A DNA stretch of 64,000 bases from Arthrobacter sp. DNA4 (lineage in GTDB: Bacteria > Actinomycetota > Actinomycetes > Actinomycetales > Micrococcaceae): the NCBI RefSeq assembly GCF_024362385.1, contig NZ_CP101466.1:2604001-2668000 (forward strand), in the 5' to 3' direction. Positions 16,759-26,564 of this stretch are shown piece by piece; within the stretch, counting starts at the first letter, position 1, and each line of letters begins with the position of its first letter. The position numbers were made by a program, and so were the translations under genes. Under the pieces are notes generated by a model. That model did no database searches. It was not told where the DNA came from and worked only from the letters and a program-made list of their open reading frames with translations.

Positions 16759-18816
16759 ATGGACACAGCGACGACAACAATGCGAATGACATTGTCGGAC
16801 GTGGCATCCCTCGCACAGGTGCAGCGCCCCGTTGTCTCCATGTGGAGGAGGCGCAGCAGCGCAGGGCCCCTCCCATTCCCGGTACCCGCGGAAACGGTAA
16901 ACGGCGTCGAACTCTTCGACGCCGACGAAGTCACCGCATGGCTGCAGGCCACCGGCCGGGGCAACAATCCTGAGGCAAGGAACGACGTCGCCGTCCACGC
17001 GAAACCTACGGCCAGCGGCTCGCTAAAGGACGGCCGCAAGACCTTCGACGGCCTGACAGCACTGCTCGCACTGAAAGTCATCACCGGACACGCGCTGGGC
17101 AACCGGAGTGCATCCGGTCTCCTAGACGAGGCCGATGAGGCAGATCCTGATGACCTGTTCCTGTACTCCGAGCTGGAGGCCCTGGGCTCCGCACTTCCTG
17201 GGCTGGCCAGCTTCGCCGACAGGCTGGTGGACAGCGCCTACAGCGCTCCGGCGGCGTTCGAGAAACTTCTGACCCACCGCTTCAAGGAGGGCCTGAGGGA
17301 GCATGCGGACACCGCTCTCACGGCTGCTGCCCTCAGCCTCGTCAGCGCAGCAGCCATAGAACTTGCGGCCACGCTGGAAAGCCGGCCCGTCTTCGTGGAC
17401 GCCACACCGGGCGGGAGCGACGTTATGCTCAGCATCTCCCAGCAGTTCAGCGAGTCAGAGTCCGTCACCTTTTTAGCAGCGGATCACGACGGCGGCGCCT
17501 CGCGTCTGGCGCGCCGGCGCCTGGCTGTGCACGGTACGGACAGTGGGCCCGTCAAGGTCGATGGCAAGGGCGCTTTCGCCGTCACCGGTTCCGCAATCCA
17601 TGTGGCGCAATATCCCGCGCCCGGCGAACCCGGCCTGAACACCAAGGGCATCCTGTCCGGCATCGAGAACATCGTGCTGCAAATGGACGACTTCCAACGG
17701 GCGGTTGTAATGGCTCCAGCCCGGGTCCTGACCGATGCACTTGCCGGTGAAGCGGACAACATCCGCGCCGACCTGCTGCGGTCCGGCCGCGTGCGGGCCA
17801 TCATCCGGCTCACCCCCGGGCTCCTTCGGGCAAAACCACGCGAGCCGCAGGCGCTGTGGGTGCTGGGGCCGTCCTTTGCCAACGTACCCATCGCAGACCG
17901 CTGGACCATGGTGGCAGATCTCAGCACTTCCCCGCTGACCGTCGACGTAATCCAGGACCTGATCAGCGACATCGTCGCGTCGATGGGAAACCGGGCCACA
18001 ATCCGCGCTCACTCCTTCCGGTTCGCCCGGCTGGTACAGACTCGGATTCTGCTCGCGGGAGTAGCGCCCTGGTCACCGGGCCTGGCCAAGAGGAGCCCGG
18101 CGGCGGTGCCGGACGCAGAGGCCGCGCTCCGCGTCGACGAACTCGTCCGGGCCCTGGCCACAGGGGCAGGTAGTGACACCAGGCTTGTCGGTGTGCAGCC
18201 CGCGCCTGCCTACTCATCCCCCGCTCCAGCCTCGGTACGGGAACTCATGGGCTCTGGGCACCTGAAGTATGTGAAGGGCATCCGGGTCGAAGAGCAACAC
18301 ACCAACACGACGGCGGGAAGCAGGATCCTTGGCCGAGAGGAACTGCTGGACCCGGACAATGCCCCACCCCGCTTCATCACCCTGCTGGAGTTCGCCGCCA
18401 ACTACCCCACCGGGCGCCTCACCGAACCCGGCGACGTTGTCTTCTGTACCAGCCCGCGGCCCCTGGCGATGGTGGACGAGGAGGGCGGCGGCGTCGTCGT
18501 CTTTCCCGCCCGGATCCTGAGGATTGACCAGGGTGACCCGGGTGGCCTGCTGCCCGCCGTCGTCGTACGTGACATCAACGGCCTCAACCCGGCGGACAAG
18601 TCCTGGCGGAGCTGGCAGCTGCGCCGCGCAGTCGAAGCCCAACGCCAGCCGCTCACCGACGCCCTGCAGAGCCTGCAACACGAGCAGGCCCGGGCACGGG
18701 AACGACTCAAACAGCTGGAAGAACTCGCTACCCTGATTACGGACGGCGTAGCGGGCGGAAGCCTCACCCTGACAGACCCTATTACCCACGCCGTGCCAGA
18801 AGAAGGAACTGCATAA
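16759..18816 (+). CDS. Degenerate N6-adenine methylase-like protein of a type I R-M locus
   Basis: 685 residues. An N-terminal helix-turn-helix (about residues 10-70, MTLSDVASLAQVQRPVVSMW) resembles MerR-like DNA-binding folds. The centre keeps the outline of an HsdM/N6-methylase: VDATPGGSDVML at about 213-224 stands where DPxxGSGxxL (SAM binding) is expected, and YPAPGEPG stands where NPPF is expected. Both are altered at catalytic positions. The C-terminus ends in a coiled coil (LQSLQHEQARARERLKQLEE) like that of HsdS/HsdM subunits. Its TAATG stop-start junction with hsdM implies coupled translation. Likely an accessory or specificity-modifying subunit rather than an active enzyme; this is inference. 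Confidence 0.65.
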   Translation: MDTATTTMRMTLSDVASLAQVQRPVVSMWRRRSSAGPLPFPVPAETVNGVELFDADEVTAWLQATGRGNNPEARNDVAVHAKPTASGSLKDGRKTFDGLTALLALKVITGHALGNRSASGLLDEADEADPDDLFLYSELEALGSALPGLASFADRLVDSAYSAPAAFEKLLTHRFKEGLREHADTALTAAALSLVSAAAIELAATLESRPVFVDATPGGSDVMLSISQQFSESESVTFLAADHDGGASRLARRRLAVHGTDSGPVKVDGKGAFAVTGSAIHVAQYPAPGEPGLNTKGILSGIENIVLQMDDFQRAVVMAPARVLTDALAGEADNIRADLLRSGRVRAIIRLTPGLLRAKPREPQALWVLGPSFANVPIADRWTMVADLSTSPLTVDVIQDLISDIVASMGNRATIRAHSFRFARLVQTRILLAGVAPWSPGLAKRSPAAVPDAEAALRVDELVRALATGAGSDTRLVGVQPAPAYSSPAPASVRELMGSGHLKYVKGIRVEEQHTNTTAGSRILGREELLDPDNAPPRFITLLEFAANYPTGRLTEPGDVVFCTSPRPLAMVDEEGGGVVVFPARILRIDQGDPGGLLPAVVVRDINGLNPADKSWRSWQLRRAVEAQRQPLTDALQSLQHEQARARERLKQLEELATLITDGVAGGSLTLTDPITHAVPEEGTA

Positions 18817-20444
18817 TGCCCCCGAAAGTGAAGGTGGTCCTCGCCCCGTCCACCATGAAGGAACTCAAGGACACGCTTTGGAAGGCGGCGGACAAGCTCC
18901 GCGGTTCGATGGATGCCTCGCAGTACAAGGATGTGATCCTGGGGCTGGTGTTCCTGAAGTACGTGTCGGACGCGTTCGAGGAGCGGCAGGAGCAGATCCA
19001 GGCCGAGCTGGAGGCGGACGGGCTCAACGAGGAGCAGATCGCCCAGCTGATCGACGACGTGGACGAGTACACCGGCCGCGGCGTGTTCTGGGTCTCGCCC
19101 CGCGCACGCTGGACCTACCTGGCGGAGCATGCCAAGGGCCTGGATGCGGTGGACGGTGCGGCGCCCAAGTCCATCGGGCTGCTGATCGACGAGGCCATGG
19201 AGCTCATCATGGCCGACAACAAGTCCCTGGCTGCCACGCTTCCCAGGATCTACAACCGCGACAACGTGGACCAGCGCCGCCTGGGCGAGCTGCTGGACCT
19301 GTTCAACTCCGCGCGATTTACCGGGCAGGGCGCCAGCAAAGCGCGCGACCTGCTGGGCGAGGTGTACGAGTACTTCCTGGAGAAGTTCGCCAAGGCTGAG
19401 GGCAAGCGAGGCGGCGAGTTCTACACTCCGGCCGGCGTAGTCCGGGTGCTGGTGGAGGTGCTGGAACCGCACCGCGGACGGGTGTATGACCCGTGCTGCG
19501 GTTCCGGCGGCATGTTCGTGCAGGCCGAGAAGTTCCTGGCCGCACATAACATGGAGGGCTCGGACATCTCCGTCTACGGCCAGGAGCTCAACGAGCGCAC
19601 CTGGCGGATGGCAAAGATGAACCTGGCCATCCACGGGCTCAACGCCAACCTGGCGTCCCGCTGGGGCGACACGTTCGCCCGCGACCAGCATCCGGAGCTG
19701 ACAGGCAACAACGGCGCGGACTTCATCATGGCCAATCCGCCGTTCAACATCAAAGACTGGGCCCGCTCCGAGTCCGACCCGCGCTGGAAGTACGGCGTCC
19801 CGCCGGCCGGCAACGCCAACTACGCCTGGATCCAGCACATCATTTCCAAGCTGGCGCCGGGTGGTTCTGCGGGTGTGGTCATGGCCAACGGCTCCATGTC
19901 CTCCAACTCCGGCGGCGAGGGTGAGATCCGTGCCCAGCTGGTCGAGGCCGACCTCGTCTCCTGCATGGTGGCCCTACCCACCCAGCTGTTCCGCAGCACT
20001 GGCATCCCGGTGTGCACGTGGTTCTTCGCGAAGGACAAGACCGCCGGACCGCGCGGCTCCGTCGACCGGACCGGGCAAGTGCTCTTCATCGACGCGCGGA
20101 ACCTGGGCCACATGGTGGACCGCGCCGAACGCGCCCTGTCCGATGACGACATCGCCAAGATCGCCAACACCTACCACGCCTGGCGAGGCACAGCTTCGGC
20201 GGTTGAGGCCGGGTCAAGGTACGACGACGAGGCGGGCTTCTGCTATTCGGCCAGCCTGGCGGAGGTCAAGGCTGCGGACTATGCGCTAACGCCGGGACGG
20301 TATGTGGGTGCTGCTGATGTTGAGGACGACGGTGAGCCGATCGAGGAAAAGATCGTTCGACTGTCGAAGGAATTGTTCGAGCAGTTCGAAGAGTCCGAAA
20401 GGCTGGCGGCGATTGTGCGCGAGCAGTTGGGGAGGGTTTTGTGA
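18816..20444 (+). CDS. hsdM: Type I restriction-modification methyltransferase subunit HsdM
   Basis: 542 residues. The N-terminal helical domain (KELKDTLWKAADKLRGSMDA) is typical of HsdM. SAM-binding motif I VYDPCCGSGGMF lies at about residues 221-232 and the catalytic NPPF motif (FIMANPPFNIKDW) at about 304-316, so it should be an active N6-adenine methyltransferase. The ATG overlaps the stop of the preceding methylase-like gene by one base, and the last codons overlap the hsdS GTG by four bases. HsdM works in an M2S complex, with HsdR added for cleavage. Confidence 0.95.
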   Translation: MPPKVKVVLAPSTMKELKDTLWKAADKLRGSMDASQYKDVILGLVFLKYVSDAFEERQEQIQAELEADGLNEEQIAQLIDDVDEYTGRGVFWVSPRARWTYLAEHAKGLDAVDGAAPKSIGLLIDEAMELIMADNKSLAATLPRIYNRDNVDQRRLGELLDLFNSARFTGQGASKARDLLGEVYEYFLEKFAKAEGKRGGEFYTPAGVVRVLVEVLEPHRGRVYDPCCGSGGMFVQAEKFLAAHNMEGSDISVYGQELNERTWRMAKMNLAIHGLNANLASRWGDTFARDQHPELTGNNGADFIMANPPFNIKDWARSESDPRWKYGVPPAGNANYAWIQHIISKLAPGGSAGVVMANGSMSSNSGGEGEIRAQLVEADLVSCMVALPTQLFRSTGIPVCTWFFAKDKTAGPRGSVDRTGQVLFIDARNLGHMVDRAERALSDDDIAKIANTYHAWRGTASAVEAGSRYDDEAGFCYSASLAEVKAADYALTPGRYVGAADVEDDGEPIEEKIVRLSKELFEQFEESERLAAIVREQLGRVL

Positions 20445-21667
20445 ATGACTGGAAAGTTGCTCGTCTGGGTAGCGTCGCACATGTTGTGCATGGCTGGGCA
20501 TTCAAAGGAGAGGGGTTTGCGCCCGATACCGACGCCAGCCTCCCGATCGTCGTATCGATCGGTAATTTCGATTACGGGGGAGGTTTCCGCTTTTCCGACT
20601 CTGCAGTGAAGCGTTATGCAGCACAGTATCCACAGGAATACGAACTAAAGGCGGGCGATCTCCTTTTGGTCATGACGTGCCAGACTGAGGGAGGCGAGAT
20701 TCTTGGCGTACCCGCTATGGTCCCAGACGATGGTCGCACCTACCTCCACAATCAACGACTAGGAAAATTGGTCATAGATCGGCCGGACCTGTTAGACCAC
20801 CAGTTCATGTATCAGTTGGCACGAACTCCTGACTTTAACCGGCAACTCTTCGTGACTGCGACCGGCAGCAAAATCCTTCACACTTCGCCGAACCGGATCG
20901 AGGCGACGACATTCCCTTGTCCGCCGCTTGGCGAGCAGCAGGCCATTGCAGAGGTCCTAGGCGCCCTCGACGACAAGATCGCCGCCAGCACCAAACTCAC
21001 TACCACCACAGCTAACTTAGCGACGTCACACTTCTCTCACGCAAATCAGTACGCAGATCGGTCATTCTCGCTTTCGGATTTGGTTTCAACGCAGTACGGG
21101 ATCACGACGTCAGCCCACGATGAACCGGGTCCGAAATTTTTGCGCGTCACGGACATCAACAAAAAGCCATGGATCGAGTGGGATAGCACCCCCAATTGCA
21201 CAGTTAGTGACGCGGAGCTGCACAAGTATAGAGTTTCCGCTGGAGACATTTTGGTGGCGCGTATGGCAGACCCAGGCAAGGCGGCTTTCATCGACGTCGG
21301 CGATCCTGAAGCCGTTTTCGCGTCTTACCTCGTTCGTCTTAAGACACTCGATCCTGATCAAGCCCTTTATCTTTACTACTTCATGCGGTCTCCGCAGTAT
21401 CTGGAGTATGCCCAAGGAGCAATGAGTGGATCCGTCCAGAAGAACATGAACGCAAAGGTCATCGTTGCGACGAGTGTAGGACTTCCCGAGCCAAGCCGAA
21501 TCCTACAATTCAACGAAACCGTCGTGCCGTTGCGCAGACTGATCCAGTCATATCTAGACGAAAATCGGAGGCTAACGTCCACACGCGACGCGCTGCTCCC
21601 CCAACTCATGTCCGGGAAGCTCCGGATAAAGGACGCGGAGAGAGTTCTGGAAGACGCCGGGGTGTAG
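20441..21667 (+). CDS. hsdS: Type I restriction-modification specificity subunit HsdS
   Basis: 408 residues from a GTG that overlaps the hsdM stop. Two target-recognition halves are visible: the first ends at CPPLGEQQAIAEVLGALDDK (about residues 165-184), the conserved helix after TRD1; the second starts near SLSDLVSTQYGITTS and ends in a matching C-terminal helix with RDALLPQLMSGKL. The body is clearly AT-richer than hsdM, as expected for specificity genes exchanged by recombination. Recognition sequence cannot be read from the protein. Separated from hsdR by 82 bases. Confidence 0.92.
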   Translation: MNDWKVARLGSVAHVVHGWAFKGEGFAPDTDASLPIVVSIGNFDYGGGFRFSDSAVKRYAAQYPQEYELKAGDLLLVMTCQTEGGEILGVPAMVPDDGRTYLHNQRLGKLVIDRPDLLDHQFMYQLARTPDFNRQLFVTATGSKILHTSPNRIEATTFPCPPLGEQQAIAEVLGALDDKIAASTKLTTTTANLATSHFSHANQYADRSFSLSDLVSTQYGITTSAHDEPGPKFLRVTDINKKPWIEWDSTPNCTVSDAELHKYRVSAGDILVARMADPGKAAFIDVGDPEAVFASYLVRLKTLDPDQALYLYYFMRSPQYLEYAQGAMSGSVQKNMNAKVIVATSVGLPEPSRILQFNETVVPLRRLIQSYLDENRRLTSTRDALLPQLMSGKLRIKDAERVLEDAGV

Positions 21668-21749
21668 GCGCGTAGCACTCTTGTAGTGGTCAGCCGGGGA
21701 TAGCCGTCCTGAGTATGCTGAACAACAAATCGATTGTGGGGGAATCACC

Positions 21750-24341
21750 GTGACAGCACCAGCAGTAGCCTTTTCAGAAGCTGACTGGGAGGGCGCCGCG
21801 AAGGAGCGGCTTGGCGAGCTTGACTGGAAGCCGTTGGAGGGCCATTCGATTGCACCCGGCACGGGGGAACGCGAATCCTGGGCCGAGCTCCTCATCCGGC
21901 CCCGGCTCCTCGCCGCCCTCCAGCAGCTCAACCCAGATGTTCCCGCCCAGTACCTCCAGCAGGCTCTAGCGGAGATCGCTTCACCGAAGTCGAACGACGC
22001 GATGGCCGAGAACCACCGCATCCACAACTGCCTCGTCGACGGGTACCGGCTGACCTATATCGATTCCGACGGCAACGAAGCCAATCCCACCATCCGTATC
22101 CTGAGCCAGGCGCCGGACCAGAACGACTGGCTCGCCGTCAATCAGGTCACCCTGGTGCAGGGCGACTACAAACGTCGCTTCGATGTCGTGCTCTACTGCA
22201 ACGGCATGCCCGTCAGCATCATCGAACTCAAGAAGGCCGGCAGCGCCCATGCCGACCTGCCCGGCGCCCACGCCCAGCTCCAGACCTACCTCCATGAATT
22301 CCCCACGGCGTTCCGCTTCTGCGTCTTCACCCTCGCCACCGACGGGATCCAGGCCAAGTACGGAACGCCGTTCACCTCCTTCAACCACTTCTCGCCATGG
22401 AACGTTGACGACGACGGCGTCCCTGTCCCTCAGGGCTACATGGTCGATGGCGATGCGGTCACCGCCCTGGACACTGCGCTGGATGGCCTCTACAACCAGG
22501 AACGCTTCCTGCAGCTGGTCCGGAACTTCACCGCGTTCGACCAAGGATCCGGCGGACTGGCCAAGCGGATCGCCAAGCCGCACCAGTACTACGCCGTCAC
22601 CAAGGCCGTGGCCAGCACCATCGAGGCGGTAGAGAGCAATGGCAAGGCCGGTGTCGTTTGGCACACCCAGGGCTCCGGTAAGTCCATGGAAATGGAACTG
22701 TATGCCAACATGGTGGCGCGGGCGCCCAAGCTGAAGAACCCCACCGTCGTGGTCATCACGGACCGGAACGAGCTCGACGGTCAGCTGTTCGAGGGCTTCG
22801 ACCGCAGCCTGCTGCTCGCCGAATCGCCCCGGCAGATCAGGAAGCGGTCCGAACTGCGGGACGAGCTGAGCAACCGGACCACCGGCGGCATCTACTTCAC
22901 CACGCTGCAGAAATTCGGCCGCAGCAAGTCCGAGAAGGATGCCGGCGCCGACCACCCGCTGCTGTCCGCCCGTCGGAACATCATTGTTGTTGTGGACGAG
23001 GCGCACCGCTCGCACTACGACGACTTGGACGGCTACGCCCGGCACCTGCGCGACGCACTCCCCCACGCCACCCTCATTGCTTTTACTGGAACTCCGATTT
23101 CCTTCGACGACCGGAACACGCAGGACGTCTTCGGCGAGTACATCGACATCTACGACCTCTCGCGGGCGGTGGAGGACGGCGCCACCGTGCCCGTGTACTT
23201 CGAGCCGCGGCTGATCAAGGTGGGGCTTTCCGAAGGCGTCACGGAGGAGGACCTGGACAAATCCGCCGATGAACTGACCCTCGGGCTCGACGACACGGAA
23301 CGGGCGCGCATCGAGGCGAGTGTCGCCGTCGTCAACGCTGTCTATGGTGCGCCGCAGCGCATCGCAGCACTGGCCGAAGACTTGGTGGCGCACTGGGAAA
23401 ACCGGCGCGAGCGGATGGGCAAGTTCATCGAAGCGCCGGGCAAGGCGATGATCGTGGGCGGGACGCGGGAGATCTGCGCGAAGCTGTACTCCGCGATTGT
23501 GGAGCTGCGCCCGGACTGGCATTCGGAGGACCTGTCGAAGGGCAAAATCAAGGTGGTTTACTCGGGCGACGCGACCGATGTGCCGCCGGTGTCCGACCAT
23601 GTGCGCCGGGATTCGCTGAATGCTCAGGTGAAAGAGCGGCTCAAGAACGTTGACGACGAGCTGGAGCTGGTGATCGTCAAGGACATGATGCTCACCGGCT
23701 ACGACTCTCCTCCGCTGCACACCCTGTACCTGGACCGCCCGCTCAAGGGCGCGCTGCTGATGCAGACGCTGGCACGCGTGAACCGTACGTTCCGCGGCAA
23801 GGAGGACGGGCTGCTGGTGGCATATGCGCCGCTGGCGGAGAACCTGGCGAAGGCGCTGGGCGAGTACACGCAGTCGGACCGGGCGAACAAGCCAGTGGGC
23901 AAGAACATTGATGAGGCTGTTGGTCTGACGGTGTCACTGGTCGAGACCCTTCGGTCCCTTCTTGCCTGCTTCGACTGGAAGTCAGTGTGGATGAAGGGCG
24001 GGCCGAAGTCATTCCTGAACGCCGTAACCGGCGCGGTCAGCTACCTGCGCAATCCTGGGACCCCAGGCAACCAACCGGCTGAGGGCGAGGAATCGCTTGC
24101 GGCGAAGTACCGCAAGTTCTCCAGCCAGCTGTCGCGTGCGTGGGCGCTGTGCTCAGGTTCCGAGACGCTGGCTGAGTTGCGTCCGGAGATCCAGGTGTAC
24201 GAAGAGGTCCGGGTCTGGATGGCGAAGTACGACGCCGCGGACCGGCAGGCCAGCGGTGAGCCCGTCCCGGAGGACATCCAGCGGCTGCTGGGGAACCTGA
24301 TTGCGTCGGCGACGTCCTCCGGCGAGGTGTTGGACATTTAG
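21750..24341 (+). CDS. hsdR: Type I restriction endonuclease HsdR, interrupted by an amber codon
   Basis: 863 residues to a TAG at 24339-24341, from a GTG with GGGGGA upstream. The nuclease core appears as RRFDVVLYCNGMPVSIIELK (D...ExK) at about residues 142-163. The SF2 motor follows with Walker A HTQGSGKSM (about 306) and DEAH (VVVDEAHRSH, about 413). The usual HsdR C-terminal domain is missing but continues in the same frame right after the stop: next codons read DAAG then MPKPSLDD at 24354. The family normally has a tyrosine codon where TAG now stands (inferred from the flanking DI-x-DAAG pattern). Restriction may be lost or depend on readthrough or reinitiation. Confidence 0.9.
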   Translation: MTAPAVAFSEADWEGAAKERLGELDWKPLEGHSIAPGTGERESWAELLIRPRLLAALQQLNPDVPAQYLQQALAEIASPKSNDAMAENHRIHNCLVDGYRLTYIDSDGNEANPTIRILSQAPDQNDWLAVNQVTLVQGDYKRRFDVVLYCNGMPVSIIELKKAGSAHADLPGAHAQLQTYLHEFPTAFRFCVFTLATDGIQAKYGTPFTSFNHFSPWNVDDDGVPVPQGYMVDGDAVTALDTALDGLYNQERFLQLVRNFTAFDQGSGGLAKRIAKPHQYYAVTKAVASTIEAVESNGKAGVVWHTQGSGKSMEMELYANMVARAPKLKNPTVVVITDRNELDGQLFEGFDRSLLLAESPRQIRKRSELRDELSNRTTGGIYFTTLQKFGRSKSEKDAGADHPLLSARRNIIVVVDEAHRSHYDDLDGYARHLRDALPHATLIAFTGTPISFDDRNTQDVFGEYIDIYDLSRAVEDGATVPVYFEPRLIKVGLSEGVTEEDLDKSADELTLGLDDTERARIEASVAVVNAVYGAPQRIAALAEDLVAHWENRRERMGKFIEAPGKAMIVGGTREICAKLYSAIVELRPDWHSEDLSKGKIKVVYSGDATDVPPVSDHVRRDSLNAQVKERLKNVDDELELVIVKDMMLTGYDSPPLHTLYLDRPLKGALLMQTLARVNRTFRGKEDGLLVAYAPLAENLAKALGEYTQSDRANKPVGKNIDEAVGLTVSLVETLRSLLACFDWKSVWMKGGPKSFLNAVTGAVSYLRNPGTPGNQPAEGEESLAAKYRKFSSQLSRAWALCSGSETLAELRPEIQVYEEVRVWMAKYDAADRQASGEPVPEDIQRLLGNLIASATSSGEVLDI

Positions 24342-24353
24342 GATGCCGCCGGC

Positions 24354-24941
24354 ATGCCCAAGCCGTCCCTGGATGACCTGACGCCGGAGTTCATCGCCAA
24401 GACGCAGAAGGCTCGGAACCCGCAACTTGCCATCGAGGCTCTCCGGAAGCTGATAGCCGACGAGTCTGCATCTTCCACCCGGAACAACGTGATCCGGCAG
24501 CGGGCGTTCTCGGAGCGGATCACCGAGCTGATGAAGAAGTACACGAACCAGCAGTTGACGTCCGCTGAGGTAATCGCGGAGTTGGTTGAGCTGGCGCGTG
24601 AGGTCGCTGCGGAAGGTAAGCGTGGGGAGCACTTCACTCCCCCGCTGAACTCGGATGAACTGGCGTTCTACGATGCGGTGGCCCAGAACGAGTCAGCAGT
24701 GGAGGTCCAGGGCGAAGGCGTCCTGGCTGACATTGCCCGGGAACTGGTCTCGGTGATGAGACGGGACGTGCGGACTGACTGGACCGTTCGCGACGACGTC
24801 CGGGCGAAGCTTCGCTCCTCGATCAAACGGCTTCTGGTGCGGTTCGGCTACCCGCCGGACAAGCAGCCGGAGGCCATCAAGTTGGTTATGGAGCAGATGG
24901 AGTCGATGGCTCCGCGCTTCGCTGACGCCCGTGGACTCTAA
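24354..24941 (+). pseudogene. Detached C-terminal domain of HsdR (DUF3387-like)
   Basis: 195 residues in the same reading frame as hsdR, separated from it only by TAG and four codons. The sequence (TPEFIAKTQKARNPQLAIEA ... RNNVIRQRAFSERITELMKK) is the helical C-terminal domain of HsdR that contacts the M2S methylase. It could be translated from the ATG at 24354, giving a split HsdR, or be part of a nonsense-disrupted gene. A one-base difference would restore an HsdR of about 1063 residues. Confidence 0.85.
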
Positions 24942-24983
24942 TGGAAGCATTGCAATACAACGATTCGAGCGGGTGATCAGATA

Positions 24984-26564
24984 GTGGCAGATTTCATTGA
25001 TCGACTGCGCGCGCAGCCATTTATCCTTCGAAACGAGGACACGCTCCGGTATGTAAAAAGGATGTGTAAGGACTTTCCGGCCGCGGCTTTCCACCGTTCT
25101 GTAATGGCTATTCTTGGATGCGACTACTCCTACGCCAGGAAAGACGAGCAGACTGGTGTCTGGCATGCTGTTATGGAACTGAACGCGCCTCTCCAACTTA
25201 TGCTCGGGCTGAACTCCGGAATACACATCGCTTTCACTCCCTATCATGAGCTGCAAAGCAGGACCATAGAGGGTATGAGGTCAAAGGACATCGAGAGACC
25301 TCGTAACGACGCGATTTACTTGCTGCACACGAAGGACATATACGCACAGCGGAAACTGGACGACTGGACCTTTCGAGAGACTTATTCTGTTCTAACGCTC
25401 AATACTGGCGGGAGTCCAGAAGATGCGGCTCAAGACTTGTTAGCGCGGATCGTAATAGCGTCCGCACGCAATAATCCCTATGACAGGACCACCCCTGTTT
25501 CAGGTGATGAATTCTTCGGTCGACACGAGACGCTGCGCGGGCTCGTCACGGAGCTTAGATCAGGCCGAGTGTGCGGAGTGTTCGGATTGAGGAAGACGGG
25601 TAAAACAAGCCTCTTGAGCGAATTGGGGAGGCTGTTTGTCTTGGGTGACCCTCAAGGCAGTCTCTACGTTCTACAAGACCTCGAGGTTCTACCCAGCGGA
25701 GCCGAACAAAAAATTCCTCAGCTCATCTCTGATGTGGCCAATCAGCTGAAGATTTCGTTTGGCAAGCACGGCATGCGCACGCATGAACTGGCTTCGATAA
25801 CCAATTGTTCGACGGTTGGAGATCTCCGCCAAGCCATTGGTGCGGCGCTTAGACGTGGAGTTGGCCCTACAAAATCAGTGGTACTAGCTTTGGACGAGGT
25901 GGAGTCTCTAGTCGGCGCGGAGACTCAAACGTCCGAGGTGCAAACTGGTGTTCCGGAGTTTTTCGGTGCTCTTCGCGCCCTCGTCCAAGAGAACAGCAAC
26001 TTCAACGTAGTACTGTCAGGCATAACGACGGCCCCGATAATGTACCCGACACTGTATGGGAGAGAAAATCCTCTCTTTGCCTGGGCGAAGCCTACTTTCC
26101 TAGCTGAGATCTCTCGGACTGAGTCTGATCGCATGATACAAGCGTTGGGCTCCAGAATGGCCGCTCGGTGGACACACGACGCACTGAGCCGGGTATACAC
26201 AGCCACAGGTGGGCAGGTTTTTCTTACAAGGTCACTTGCCTGCTTTGCCGCTGCTAAGTTGTCCAATGACATCGCCAGCCGAGAAATTTCCGGTGCGCTT
26301 GTACAAGAATGCTTTAGGCAGTGGAGAAGGACCGCCGTCAGTCTCGTTGATGGAATGATTGACAGCCTGAACCGATTCTACCCATACGAGCTTTCAGTAC
26401 TAGAACTGGGTCTCGAACTCCCAAATTTCAACGAACTGGAAGACGACTTTTCGAACGAAATCTCGAATTTGATAAATCTTGGCGTTTTGATCGATGACGG
26501 CCAGAACATCGCTTTGGCGCAGTGGACACAATTGGGTTCGAAATTCAGGGGGAAAAGCAAATGA
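24984..26564 (+). CDS. STAND-type P-loop ATPase, candidate defence gene
   Basis: 526 residues from a GTG. An N-terminal domain of about 170 residues of unknown type is followed by FFGRHETLRGL, the entry motif of AAA_16/STAND ATPases, Walker A GLRKTGKTS (201-209) and Walker B LALDEVE (301-307). A helical lid with TGGQVFLTRSLACFAA follows, then a winged-helix-like C-terminus. The gene overlaps the next one by four bases (ATGA) and sits 42 bases behind the hsdR remnant. Its base use is AT-richer than the core genome. STAND ATPases next to toxin-like partners often act as phage sensors; the role here is inferred. Confidence 0.75.
   Translation: MADFIDRLRAQPFILRNEDTLRYVKRMCKDFPAAAFHRSVMAILGCDYSYARKDEQTGVWHAVMELNAPLQLMLGLNSGIHIAFTPYHELQSRTIEGMRSKDIERPRNDAIYLLHTKDIYAQRKLDDWTFRETYSVLTLNTGGSPEDAAQDLLARIVIASARNNPYDRTTPVSGDEFFGRHETLRGLVTELRSGRVCGVFGLRKTGKTSLLSELGRLFVLGDPQGSLYVLQDLEVLPSGAEQKIPQLISDVANQLKISFGKHGMRTHELASITNCSTVGDLRQAIGAALRRGVGPTKSVVLALDEVESLVGAETQTSEVQTGVPEFFGALRALVQENSNFNVVLSGITTAPIMYPTLYGRENPLFAWAKPTFLAEISRTESDRMIQALGSRMAARWTHDALSRVYTATGGQVFLTRSLACFAAAKLSNDIASREISGALVQECFRQWRRTAVSLVDGMIDSLNRFYPYELSVLELGLELPNFNELEDDFSNEISNLINLGVLIDDGQNIALAQWTQLGSKFRGKSK

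Noticed and set aside
21981..23720. A 579-codon minus-strand open frame inside hsdR
   Set aside because: Antisense shadow of HsdR; no motif, and hsdR has clear nuclease and helicase motifs.
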